From the NCBI GenBank assembly GCA_017381715.1, contig JAFOBR010000010.1, positions 1 through 63,099 on the forward strand: a stretch of DNA of 63,099 nt, read 5' to 3'. The notes beneath the pieces are model-generated. The model did not search any database, had not been told where the DNA came from, and was given only the letters and a program-made list of their open reading frames with translations. Both the position numbers and the translations under genes were made by a program. Source of the stretch: Clostridia bacterium. Lineage in GTDB: Bacteria > Bacillota > Clostridia > Oscillospirales > CAG-382. Each line of letters begins with the position of its first letter. The first letter of the stretch is position 1. Positions 15,635-23,407 of this stretch are shown in pieces.

Positions 15635-15662
15635 ATTATACTCACAAAATCAAATTTGTCAA
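15635..15662 (-). promoter_or_regulatory. Promoter of tRNA-Leu
   Basis: On the minus strand TTGACA (15657-15662), 16 bases, TATAAT (15635-15640), ending 14 bases before the mature tRNA 5' end. Confidence 0.82.
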
Positions 15663-15731
15663 TACTTTTTTTGATTTTATTTTATATAATATTTTCGTGC
15701 CTGATTTTGTACGATTATATCGAAAAAAATA

Positions 15732-15763
15732 CGGGATGCGCATTTTAGAAATGCACATTCCCG
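15732..15763 (-). terminator. Terminator after the mazF-like gene
   Basis: 14/15-bp stem with one bulge and one mismatch (15732-15745 with 15749-15763), followed on the minus strand by a run of seven T. Confidence 0.78.
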
Positions 15764-15770
15764 AACCGAT

Positions 15771-16148
15771 TTACAGTCCAAAACTGACGTTTAACGCTTC
15801 GTTCACCTGCTGCATGGTGGTGTCATCAAGATGCCCCATTTTATCTTTAAGCCGTTTTTTATCCAGAGTACGTATTTGCTCAAGCAGTATTATGGAATTT
15901 TTTGCCAGACCGCATCCCGGCGCTTTTCCGCCACCGATACTGTCACCGGTAACCTCAATATGTGTTGGCAGACGCGCTTTTCCGGTCTGCGACGTTATTG
16001 CTGCGGCAATAACCGTGGGACTGTGTCTGTTTCCCACATCGTTCTGAACGATCAGAACGGGTCTTACACCGCCTTGCTCCGATCCCACTACGGGTGAAAG
16101 ATCGGCATAATATATATCTCCGCGCCGTATTACAGTTTGTTCGTTCAC
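15771..16148 (-). CDS. MazF/NdoA-family endoribonuclease toxin, no partner seen
   Basis: 125 residues from a GTG at 16148. The MazF/PemK fold is shown by [20 protein letters not shown], then RPVLIVQND, the conserved [10 protein letters not shown] strand and LPTHIEV. These enzymes cut single-stranded mRNA at short sequence motifs. The close likeness to Firmicute NdoA/EndoA suggests a chromosomal regulator rather than a plasmid-type system. No antitoxin gene lies upstream: only about 85 bases separate the start from the pepF terminator. The ribosome binding site is weak. Confidence 0.9.
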   Translation of the reverse strand: MNEQTVIRRGDIYYADLSPVVGSEQGGVRPVLIVQNDVGNRHSPTVIAAAITSQTGKARLPTHIEVTGDSIGGGKAPGCGLAKNSIILLEQIRTLDKKRLKDKMGHLDDTTMQQVNEALNVSFGL

Positions 16149-16234
16149 TTTTGATCATCGCCCCGTTTTCAGTTTATTCCGGCAGATATATTTTTGCCCG
16201 CAGGGGAGGCGATTATGCAAAGCAAAAAAATAAA

Positions 16235-16256
16235 GGGCTTACATTAACGTAAGCCC
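16235..16256 (-). terminator. Terminator of the RNHCP-membrane protein-pepF unit
   Basis: 8-bp GC-rich perfect stem (16235-16242 with 16249-16256) and a 6-base loop, followed on the minus strand by T-rich sequence with a run of seven T. Confidence 0.78.
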
Positions 16257-16267
16257 GTGATGTTTTA

Positions 16268-18049
16268 TTATATTTCGGAAAGAAGCTCTTTAAGCTCGGT
16301 TACTGTATCGTCAAACACCTTCATTGCACTGCTTACAGCTTCGGGCTTTGTAAGATCGATACCTGCGATCTTCAGCTCGTTAAGGGGATAATCACTGCCG
16401 CCGGTGGTAAGAAATTCAAGGTAACCTGAAGCATCGCCGGTTTCAAGAATGTTTCTTGCAATAGCAACCGCACTGGAAAAACCGGTAGCGTACTGGTATA
16501 CATAATATGCCGTGTAGAAGTGGGGGATATACGCCCATTCATACTGCATAATATCGTTTATACCTGCGCCCTCATAGTAAAGAGAGATAAGGCCGTGGTA
16601 AATTTCGCACAGAGCTTTGGGGGTAAGAGGTATGCCGGCCTGGGCCATATCGTGGGCTTTACGCTCAAATTCAGCAAATAATGTCTGTCTGAAGACGGTT
16701 GTGCGGAATCCTTCAAGGAAATGATTAAGAATATATGCCTTGCGCTTCTTATCTGTTTCGTTTTTAAGAAGGTACATTGTAAGCAGCACCTCGTTAACGG
16801 TGGATGCTACCTCTGCAACCATTATGCGGTAATCGTGGTTAACATAATCTTGTTTTTCGGAGGAGAGATATGAGTGCATTGCGTGTCCCAGCTCGTGTGC
16901 CATAGTGAAGGCATCGTCAAGGCTGTCGGTATAGTTAAGCAATACGTAGGGGTGAACTCCGTATACGCCGCAGGAGAATGCGCCGGAGCGTTTGCCCTTG
17001 TTTTCATAAACGTCCATCCAATGCTCGGAATAAGCCTTTTCGAGCAGTTCCTGATATCTTTCACCCAGAGGAAGCAGCGCCTTTTTAACCATTTCCTTTG
17101 CCTGCTCGTAGGTTACGGTGTAGTCAACGTCTTCTACCATAGGGGTGTAAAGATCGAACATATCGATGCTTTCAAGTCCCAGCGTTTCCTTGCGGAGGTT
17201 AATGTATCTCTTCATAGTGGGAAGCGCGCCGTGTACCGCTTCAATAAGAGAATCGTAAACGGAAACGGGAATGTTTCCGCCGAACAGAGCCTTGTGGCAG
17301 GCGCTTTCGTATCCGCGTACAGATGCATAATAGTTGTCTATCTTTACGCTGCCGGCATACATAGCCGCAACGGTATTTACGTATTTTTTGTAGGTGCCGA
17401 AATAACCTTCAAAGGTTTCTTCACGTACACGTCTGTCCTTGCTTTCACGGTAAACGCCCATATTTCCGTTCGTGAGCTGAACCTTTTCGCCCTTTTCATC
17501 GGTTATGCAGGGAAGCTCCATATCAACGTTGGAGAACATAGTAAAGCAATCGTCCGGAACACGGGTAATATCACCCATTTTTGCAAGGAGCATTTCGCTT
17601 TTTTCATCAAGTACGTGGGCTCTTCCTCTCGAAATATCCTCAAGCATATGGCGGTAGGTTGCGAGTCCTTCATACTCCATATACTGCTTTAAGGTTTCTT
17701 CGGGGATTGCCAGTATCTCGGGCTCGATAAAGGAACAAACGGTGCCCAGCTTTACAAGCAGAGTCATTGCTTTTGCTTCCATTTCCTGCGCTTCGTTGTC
17801 GCCGTTATCGGCGCTCTTGTATAGCATTGCGTAGATGTAGGGAAGCTCTGCCGCCTGATTAGCTTTTGCAAGAAGGTCCATCGCATTTTTAAGGCTTTCC
17901 GCACTTTCGCCCAATGTGCCTTTAAGTGCGGGAATCGTATCCGCTATCTTATCAGCTTCCGCAAGGGCTGCTTCCCAAGCCTTGTTATCGGCATAAATGT
18001 GGGTGAAATCCCAAGTAAATTCGGGGTTCATTTCTTTTCTGCTCTTCAT
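16268..18049 (-). CDS. pepF: Oligoendopeptidase F
   Basis: 593 residues, the usual length of the M3B family. The zinc site is HELGH at residues 385-389, with the third ligand expected about 28 residues on in the NEVLL region. The N-terminal helical domain (ELPYIYAMLYKSAD) and the C-terminal YQYATGFSSA segment are typical of PepF. The enzyme cuts peptides of about 7-17 residues in the cytoplasm. AAGGAG precedes the ATG. It is the last gene of a three-gene unit, 12 bases after the membrane protein gene. Confidence 0.96.
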   Translation of the reverse strand: MKSRKEMNPEFTWDFTHIYADNKAWEAALAEADKIADTIPALKGTLGESAESLKNAMDLLAKANQAAELPYIYAMLYKSADNGDNEAQEMEAKAMTLLVKLGTVCSFIEPEILAIPEETLKQYMEYEGLATYRHMLEDISRGRAHVLDEKSEMLLAKMGDITRVPDDCFTMFSNVDMELPCITDEKGEKVQLTNGNMGVYRESKDRRVREETFEGYFGTYKKYVNTVAAMYAGSVKIDNYYASVRGYESACHKALFGGNIPVSVYDSLIEAVHGALPTMKRYINLRKETLGLESIDMFDLYTPMVEDVDYTVTYEQAKEMVKKALLPLGERYQELLEKAYSEHWMDVYENKGKRSGAFSCGVYGVHPYVLLNYTDSLDDAFTMAHELGHAMHSYLSSEKQDYVNHDYRIMVAEVASTVNEVLLTMYLLKNETDKKRKAYILNHFLEGFRTTVFRQTLFAEFERKAHDMAQAGIPLTPKALCEIYHGLISLYYEGAGINDIMQYEWAYIPHFYTAYYVYQYATGFSSAVAIARNILETGDASGYLEFLTTGGSDYPLNELKIAGIDLTKPEAVSSAMKVFDDTVTELKELLSEI

Positions 18050-18061
18050 TTTTAACTCCTT

Positions 18062-19084
18062 TTAGTTATATAAGAAATTGTCTTTTATAAAATGCTTGTC
18101 AAGATTATCCTGCCTGCGGTCAAATACGTTTCCGCAGTTGTATTTAACTTTTGCCTGGCAGAACGGTGTATCGGCATATACTTCCTGCATAGGGTAAAGC
18201 CCCCAACCGCCGCCTCTGAAAATAATTTTGTCTGTGTCGATACCTGCGTTTTTCAAAGCTTTTCTGTATTCGCTGCAGGTTTTTAAAAATCCTTCGGAGT
18301 CAGTAAGCGCCCCCAGATATACGGAAAACACCATATCTTCGCTTCTGTCGGTATTATCGGGGTAGGTGATAGCCGTCCCGTTGGGATAACAGTTGATCCG
18401 TTCGGAAACTACGGTAAAAGATCCGTCGGGAAATGCTTTTCGTAAAATTCCCGCAACCCTTGCTCTTTCTTCGTCCATAAGAAGATATTCCGTCTTTTTT
18501 GCGTATCCGTCAAACACAACCTTATCGCAAACTGTCAGCATTCCGCGTGCTTCGGCATAGGATTTTGAAACAATTTCTCTCTGCCATGTGCGGGTAAGAA
18601 AATCGTATTCCAATTTTCCGATTATCTCGTTTTCGCTGTTTGCGTAGTTGTTTTCAATGTAATTATCGGAAACGTTTACTGCGTTGAAATATGTAACAAG
18701 ATTTCCGCCGAACACGAGCTGCAGGGCTACCGCCGCACCGAGAGGAAATACAGCGCAAAAACGCACTTTTTCCTTTTTAAAAAGACATATACCGTAATCA
18801 CATAAAAATGCCGTGGCGCCGCATATAACTCCGTATATGATGATATTCGGCACCTCTGCCGCATATCCTGCGGAAATAAGCATTCCGCATACCGCAAAAA
18901 ACGCTGTCTTAACGCCTCTTTTAGGGAACAGGAGACCTGCGCATATTCCGCACAGAGGTAAAATGGGAAGGGCGGTAAGCACACCTGCGGAGGGCACTAT
19001 GCACGCCGCACCGATAAACCCCAGCAATGCGCAAATCACGGGCCCGCCCAAGGTTTTGTAAAGCTTTTTCAGTTTGTCTTTCAT
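18062..19084 (-). CDS. Unknown membrane protein with outside C-terminal domain
   Basis: No family is recognised. The 340 residues divide into about five or six hydrophobic helices (roughly 14-130) and a soluble domain of about 200 residues (140-340). The soluble part is predicted outside, is Tyr- and Asn-rich (NVSDNYIENNYANSENE), and carries a GGGWGLYP turn near its end. The ATG overlaps the stop of the RNHCP gene by four bases, and pepF follows after 12 bases, so the three are co-transcribed. Nothing else points to a function. Confidence 0.65.
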   Translation of the reverse strand: MKDKLKKLYKTLGGPVICALLGFIGAACIVPSAGVLTALPILPLCGICAGLLFPKRGVKTAFFAVCGMLISAGYAAEVPNIIIYGVICGATAFLCDYGICLFKKEKVRFCAVFPLGAAVALQLVFGGNLVTYFNAVNVSDNYIENNYANSENEIIGKLEYDFLTRTWQREIVSKSYAEARGMLTVCDKVVFDGYAKKTEYLLMDEERARVAGILRKAFPDGSFTVVSERINCYPNGTAITYPDNTDRSEDMVFSVYLGALTDSEGFLKTCSEYRKALKNAGIDTDKIIFRGGGWGLYPMQEVYADTPFCQAKVKYNCGNVFDRRQDNLDKHFIKDNFLYN

Positions 19085-19416
19085 CTTTTTCCTCCGCGGG
19101 GTATATTATATGGGTTTGTATATTCGATAAGCAATCGCATATCATCGTCATTCTGTTTGCCGTTTACACGCTCAAAACCGCATTTACGGCACTTGTGCTT
19201 TATAACGAATCCACGTTTTGCTTCTGTGCGTACTTCTATCGGGTCCATAACAGCACCGCATTCGCTGGCTCTGTCGCCGGGATTAACGTCCACATGTCTG
19301 GAACACAAGCAAAAAGGGCAATGATTGCGTGAAGAATATCCCAAAGGCGGAACTTCTTTTCCACAGTTTAAGCAAATAAAACCGCTGTCATTCTTTGCAA
19401 ACAATGTGTTTTCCAT
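19081..19416 (-). CDS. RNHCP domain protein
   Basis: 111 residues. The name-giving motif RNHCPFCLCSRHVD is present, with an upstream Cys pair (CLNCGKEV) and a later pair (CRKCGFER), so two zinc ribbons are likely. The family is widespread in Firmicutes; its role is unknown, though nucleic acid binding is often supposed. TTGGAGGT precedes the ATG, and a TATAAT promoter lies 50-80 bases upstream. It leads a unit with an unknown membrane protein and pepF. Confidence 0.85.
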   Translation of the reverse strand: MENTLFAKNDSGFICLNCGKEVPPLGYSSRNHCPFCLCSRHVDVNPGDRASECGAVMDPIEVRTEAKRGFVIKHKCRKCGFERVNGKQNDDDMRLLIEYTNPYNIPRGGKR

Positions 19417-19446
19417 CTAAACCTCCAATTTGTTTACAAAATACTG

Positions 19447-19475
19447 TTTACTTTTTCTTTTCTTTCTATTATAAT
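19447..19475 (+). promoter_or_regulatory. Possible promoter of the yqhQ-prmC run, overlapping the divergent one
   Basis: TTTACT (19447-19452), 17 bases, TATAAT (19470-19475). Its -10 box shares ATTATAAT (19468-19475) with the divergent RNHCP promoter. Confidence 0.55.
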
Positions 19476-19496
19476 AGCAAAATGTTAATATTTCAA
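19468..19496 (-). promoter_or_regulatory. Promoter of the RNHCP unit
   Basis: On the minus strand TTGAAA (19491-19496), 17 bases, TATAAT (19468-19473). Confidence 0.7.
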
Positions 19497-19512
19497 GACG
19501 GGAGTCAAAATA

Positions 19513-20574
19513 ATGTCAAATAAATCCCATAATATATCCTGCCGTTTGGGCAGAGTAGGCGGAAGCGCTCTTATGGAGGGCGTAATGATGAAAAGCGGTC
19601 CGGACGTTGCTATGGCAGTACGCCGTACCGATAACGGAAAAATCACCGTACGTAAAAAGAAATACAAGTCCATTAAAGAAAAGTGCGTACTTTTAAGACT
19701 GCCCATCATAAGAGGTATAGTCAATTTTGTGGAAACTATGGTGCTTTCCATGGGAACCATGACCGAAGCTACCGAGCTTCTGGGACTTGACGAAGCAGAG
19801 CCCGAAGGAAAGTTCGATAAATGGCTGACAGAGAAAATGGGCGATAAGATGATGCAGATCGTGTCTGCTGTCTCCGTTGTGCTGGGCGTTGCACTTGCTC
19901 TGGTTCTCTTTATGTGGCTGCCTTCGTTTATAACCGACCTTATATTCAACGTGGATGCGGATGAATTCAATTTCGCCGCCCGCTGTGTTGACGGCGGATT
20001 GAAGATACTTATCTTTATCGGTTATATAGGATTCACATCGCTTATTCCCGATATAAAGCGTGTATATATGTATCACGGCGCAGAGCACAAGAGTATTGCC
20101 TGCTATGAATCCGGCGATGAGCTTACCGTTGAAAATGTGCGCAAGCACACCCGTTTTCATCCACGTTGCGGCACTTCTTTTATGTTTTTGGTAATTATAG
20201 TTTCCATACTGGTAAACTCTCTGCTTCTGTGGGGCATAAGCGCTCTGTTTCCCATGGCACCCGTAGGGGAGAGATGGTTTATCGTGCTTGCAAAGCTTAT
20301 AGCCCTTCCTTTGGTTGTAGGTATAGATTACGAATACGTAATGTACGCCGGAAAGCACGAAAACTTTTTCACAAAGATCTTTTCCGCACCCGGCTTGTGG
20401 ATGCAGAGGATCACCACCCGTGAGCCTGAGGACGATATGATGGAAGTGGCTATTTGCTCCATTAAATCCGCACTTCCCGAAGAATTCCCCGAATTCGAAG
20501 TTCCCACCGAAGAAGCTTTAAACGCTTCCGAGGAAGCAGAAAATCAACCCGAAACCACGGAGGAAACCGTATGA
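19513..20574 (+). CDS. yqhQ: DUF1385 family membrane protein (YqhQ-like)
   Basis: 353 residues. Conserved blocks of the family are plain: GGSALMEGVMMKSG near the start, YHGAEHKSIACYE and TRFHPRCGTSFMF in the middle. About four to five membrane helices lie around 125-145, 165-190, 215-240 and 255-275. The charged C-terminus (about 310-353) is Glu-rich. The molecular role of YqhQ is not settled. The neighbouring prmC gene, whose ATG overlaps this stop, is its usual partner in Clostridia. GGGAG precedes the start. Confidence 0.92.
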   Translation: MSNKSHNISCRLGRVGGSALMEGVMMKSGPDVAMAVRRTDNGKITVRKKKYKSIKEKCVLLRLPIIRGIVNFVETMVLSMGTMTEATELLGLDEAEPEGKFDKWLTEKMGDKMMQIVSAVSVVLGVALALVLFMWLPSFITDLIFNVDADEFNFAARCVDGGLKILIFIGYIGFTSLIPDIKRVYMYHGAEHKSIACYESGDELTVENVRKHTRFHPRCGTSFMFLVIIVSILVNSLLLWGISALFPMAPVGERWFIVLAKLIALPLVVGIDYEYVMYAGKHENFFTKIFSAPGLWMQRITTREPEDDMMEVAICSIKSALPEEFPEFEVPTEEALNASEEAENQPETTEETV

Positions 20575-21431
20575 ATATAGGCGAATACAGATACGAGCTT
20601 AAAAAAACTCTAACCGAAGGCTGTTCCGAAGACAGCGCAAGAGAGATAACGGAAATAATCGATATTTTGCTTTGCCACCATCTCGATATACCCAGAAACC
20701 GTTTGTATCTTAAGTTGGAGGAAAACGTGCCCTCAACTTTGCCCGCAAATATGTCGGACAGTCTGGGACAGATCGCCATGGGCGTGCCCGTTCAGTACGT
20801 TATGGGAAGCTGTTGGTTTTACGGCAGAGAGATAAAGGTCGGCCCCGGTGTGTTTATTCCCCGTGCAGATACGGAAATTCTTGCACAGGCGGCAATTAAA
20901 GCTATTCCCAAGGACGGATGTTTTGCGGATATCTGTTCGGGAAGCGGATGTATTTCCGCCGCTGTTGCTTCCGAAAGACCTGACGTGCGCGGCTTTGCGC
21001 TGGAGCTTTCAAGAAAAGCGATTCCTTATACAGAGGAAAACCTTAAAGATCTTCCCAACGTAACCGTAAAGAGATTTGACGCTCTGGATACCGAAGATTA
21101 CGAAGCGTTGGTAACCGCAAACGGAAAACAGTTTGATCTTGTTTTGAGCAATCCTCCCTACATACCTACAGACGATATTTCTTCTCTGGATGCAAACGTG
21201 CTTTCCGAGCCCGAGACTGCTCTTGACGGAGGCGAGGACGGATTGCGTTTTTACAGAGAGATAACCAGACATCTGCCCATTATTCTTTCTCCCGAAGGTG
21301 TAATTTGCTATGAGGTTGGTATCGGTCAGGCAGAGGATGTTTCCGCAATTCTTAAGGCTGCAGGCTTCTCTGTAGCGGTGCTCAGAGATCTCCACGGTAT
21401 CGACCGTGTAGTTTTAGGAAAAAAGTCTTAA
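20571..21431 (+). CDS. prmC: Release factor glutamine N5-methyltransferase
   Basis: 286 residues. An N-terminal helical domain (1-85) is followed by a SAM-binding Rossmann fold with FADICSGSGCISAA (motif I) and the catalytic NPPY of Asn/Gln amide methyltransferases (SNPPYIPTDD). The enzyme methylates the GGQ glutamine of RF1 and RF2, which speeds peptide release. The start overlaps yqhQ by four bases. prfA, often next to prmC, is not in this window. Confidence 0.95.
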   Translation: MNIGEYRYELKKTLTEGCSEDSAREITEIIDILLCHHLDIPRNRLYLKLEENVPSTLPANMSDSLGQIAMGVPVQYVMGSCWFYGREIKVGPGVFIPRADTEILAQAAIKAIPKDGCFADICSGSGCISAAVASERPDVRGFALELSRKAIPYTEENLKDLPNVTVKRFDALDTEDYEALVTANGKQFDLVLSNPPYIPTDDISSLDANVLSEPETALDGGEDGLRFYREITRHLPIILSPEGVICYEVGIGQAEDVSAILKAAGFSVAVLRDLHGIDRVVLGKKS

Positions 21432-21439
21432 TAAAAGTG

Positions 21440-21468
21440 TTGACAATAAAAAAAGAATGTACTATTAT
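21440..21468 (+). promoter_or_regulatory. Promoter of the rRNA methyltransferase gene
   Basis: TTGACA (21440-21445), 17 bases, TATTAT (21463-21468). The -10 falls in an AT-only inverted repeat (21461-21469 with 21476-21484) followed by a T run, so the site might also weakly end the prmC transcript. Confidence 0.68.
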
Positions 21469-21513
21469 TTATATTAATAATAGTATATTTTTTTGTTTTG
21501 GATAGGAGTGCAA

Positions 21514-22296
21514 ATGAAGGTCATAACCTCCAGAAACAATGAACGGATAAAAGATGTGGTTCGCCTGCGGGACCGTAAGGCGCGCACGGAAAGCGGTCTG
21601 TTTTTCATAGAGGGCATTCATCTCGCGGAAGAGTATATACGTCATTGCGGTTTTCCTCTTGAAGTTTATTTTACCGAGAAAGCGTATAACTCCTACAGAG
21701 ATTTTTTTGCGTCTTTACCCGAAGACATTCTGTATTCTGTAAGTGACAGCGTTTTTGATAAGATATCAACCGAATCTTCACCCCAAGGGATAATATGCGT
21801 TTGCAAAGCTTGTTCTTTTTCACAATCGCTTCCCGAAAAAGGTTCGTTTTTGTTTTTGGAATCCGTAAGAGATACGGGAAATCTGGGCACCATAATCCGT
21901 ACCGCCGTTTCTTTGGGGGTAGAGGGGATAGTTCTCTCGCCCGATTGTGCGGATATATATAATCCCAAGACGCTCCGCGCCTCCATGGGCGCGGTGTTTG
22001 CCGCAGATATATTTATGCCCGCCGAATTCTCTGCCGCAGTAACAGCGGCAAAAAAATACGGTAAGGTTTATGCAACTGCGCTTTACGATAATTCCCTTGA
22101 GCTTGGCAAGTTTAAGGTTTGTAAAAACGATAGCTTTATTATCGGTAACGAGGGGCAGGGGATAACCGAAGAAATAAGAAGCCTTGCCGACAACACGGTT
22201 ATCATTCCCATGACGGGAAAAACCGAAAGCTTAAATGCCGCCGCTGCCGCCGCTATCATCATCTGGGAAATGACACGGAGTTATAATGGACGTTAG
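21514..22296 (+). CDS. TrmH/SpoU family RNA 2'-O-methyltransferase
   Basis: 260 residues from the ATG at 21514 (ATAGGAG ahead). The N-terminal substrate-binding domain (SRNNERIKDVVRLRDRKART) precedes a SPOUT knot with the three SpoU motifs: SVRDTGNLGTIIRTA, FIIGNEGQGIT and IPMTGKTESLNAAAAAAI. The family methylates ribose 2'-OH in tRNA or 23S rRNA; this form, with the extra N-terminal domain, is most like the rRNA-modifying members. The target base cannot be read from sequence. The stop overlaps dprA by 11 bases. Confidence 0.9.
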   Translation: MKVITSRNNERIKDVVRLRDRKARTESGLFFIEGIHLAEEYIRHCGFPLEVYFTEKAYNSYRDFFASLPEDILYSVSDSVFDKISTESSPQGIICVCKACSFSQSLPEKGSFLFLESVRDTGNLGTIIRTAVSLGVEGIVLSPDCADIYNPKTLRASMGAVFAADIFMPAEFSAAVTAAKKYGKVYATALYDNSLELGKFKVCKNDSFIIGNEGQGITEEIRSLADNTVIIPMTGKTESLNAAAAAAIIIWEMTRSYNGR

Positions 22297-23398
22297 ATTG
22301 TATTATATCTGGCTCCAGCGAGTATGCGGAGCCGCCAACAGACTTACGGACCTGTTGTTTGATAAATTTCCCTCCGCTGCGGAAATATACGAATGCAGAG
22401 ATTTTTCCTTTTTGCCCAAGGGCTATGCCCGTTACGAGAGCAGACTTTGCAATAAAGATCTTTCCGAATCCTTTGAAATATATAAATCCTGCATAAACAG
22501 AGGGATACGGTTTGTTACGTATCACGACGAGGATTTTCCCGAAGCATTGCGTAACATACCCGATCCTCCCGTTATGCTGTTTTACTACGGGGATATTTCC
22601 CGTCTCAAAAACAAGCAATCGGTAGCAATGGTCGGCACTCGTACCTGCACAGAAGCGGGTATGGAATATGCCAAAACCTATGCGGAAAGCTTTTCCAAAG
22701 CGGGAGTTACCGTTATAAGCGGTCTTGCAAAGGGAATAGACAGTATCGCAAACAACGCTGCTTTGTTAAACGGCGGAGTTTCCGTGGGTGTTTTGGGCAC
22801 CCCCATAGATAAAGTATACCCTCCCGAAAACGTGCGGCTGTTTCACGCTATGTATAAAAACGGCGTAGTCATAAGCGAGTATTCGCCGGGTGCGGATGTC
22901 GGCAGATTTTCCTTCCCCGCACGTAACCGCATAATAAGCGCACTTTCGGATTGTACTCTTGTGGTTGAAGCCGCAGAAGGAAGCGGAGCGCTTATTACCG
23001 CGAAGCGGGCTATACAGCAGGGAAAACCGGTATATTTTATAGCCGGCAGGGTAACCGCAATGCTTGAGGGTGCGGTTTCCGTTTCTTCCCCCGCAGAAGT
23101 GATGGAGCGTTTGCAGTTAAACGATCCCACATTAAGGATCCCTACCACTGCATACACCGTAACCAAGACTAAAAGTTACGGGCGTAAAATCACACAGCCC
23201 CGTGAGATAAAAAATAACGAAACGGATGAATTGGGTCTGCTTAAGATCATAAGCGAAGGACCCGTTACCGCATCCGAACTTTCGGATAAAACCGGAGTTT
23301 CTATAGACAGAATTTACGAACTGCTTACCATGCTGGAGCTTGACGGCGCAATAATCTCCGCCGCAGGCGGCAGATACGTTAAAGCAGGTAAGCAATAA
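22286..23398 (+). CDS. dprA: DNA processing protein DprA
   Basis: 370 residues. A small N-terminal helical part (1-85) precedes the Rossmann-like domain with VAMVGTRTCTEAG, the family signature VISGLAKGIDSIA, and RNRIISALSD. A C-terminal winged helix (about 310-370, VTASELSDKTGVSIDRIYELL) completes the usual layout. DprA loads RecA on incoming single-stranded DNA during natural transformation. The gene sits directly ahead of topA, the common Firmicute order. A ribosome binding site was not obvious; the start overlaps the upstream gene. Confidence 0.95.
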   Translation: MDVRLYYIWLQRVCGAANRLTDLLFDKFPSAAEIYECRDFSFLPKGYARYESRLCNKDLSESFEIYKSCINRGIRFVTYHDEDFPEALRNIPDPPVMLFYYGDISRLKNKQSVAMVGTRTCTEAGMEYAKTYAESFSKAGVTVISGLAKGIDSIANNAALLNGGVSVGVLGTPIDKVYPPENVRLFHAMYKNGVVISEYSPGADVGRFSFPARNRIISALSDCTLVVEAAEGSGALITAKRAIQQGKPVYFIAGRVTAMLEGAVSVSSPAEVMERLQLNDPTLRIPTTAYTVTKTKSYGRKITQPREIKNNETDELGLLKIISEGPVTASELSDKTGVSIDRIYELLTMLELDGAIISAAGGRYVKAGKQ

Positions 23399-23407
23399 GG
23401 AGAATAT

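Noticed and set aside
15955..16158. Possible antitoxin frame beside mazF
   Set aside because: It overlaps the toxin gene in another frame, is rich in Arg and Cys and shows no antitoxin features.
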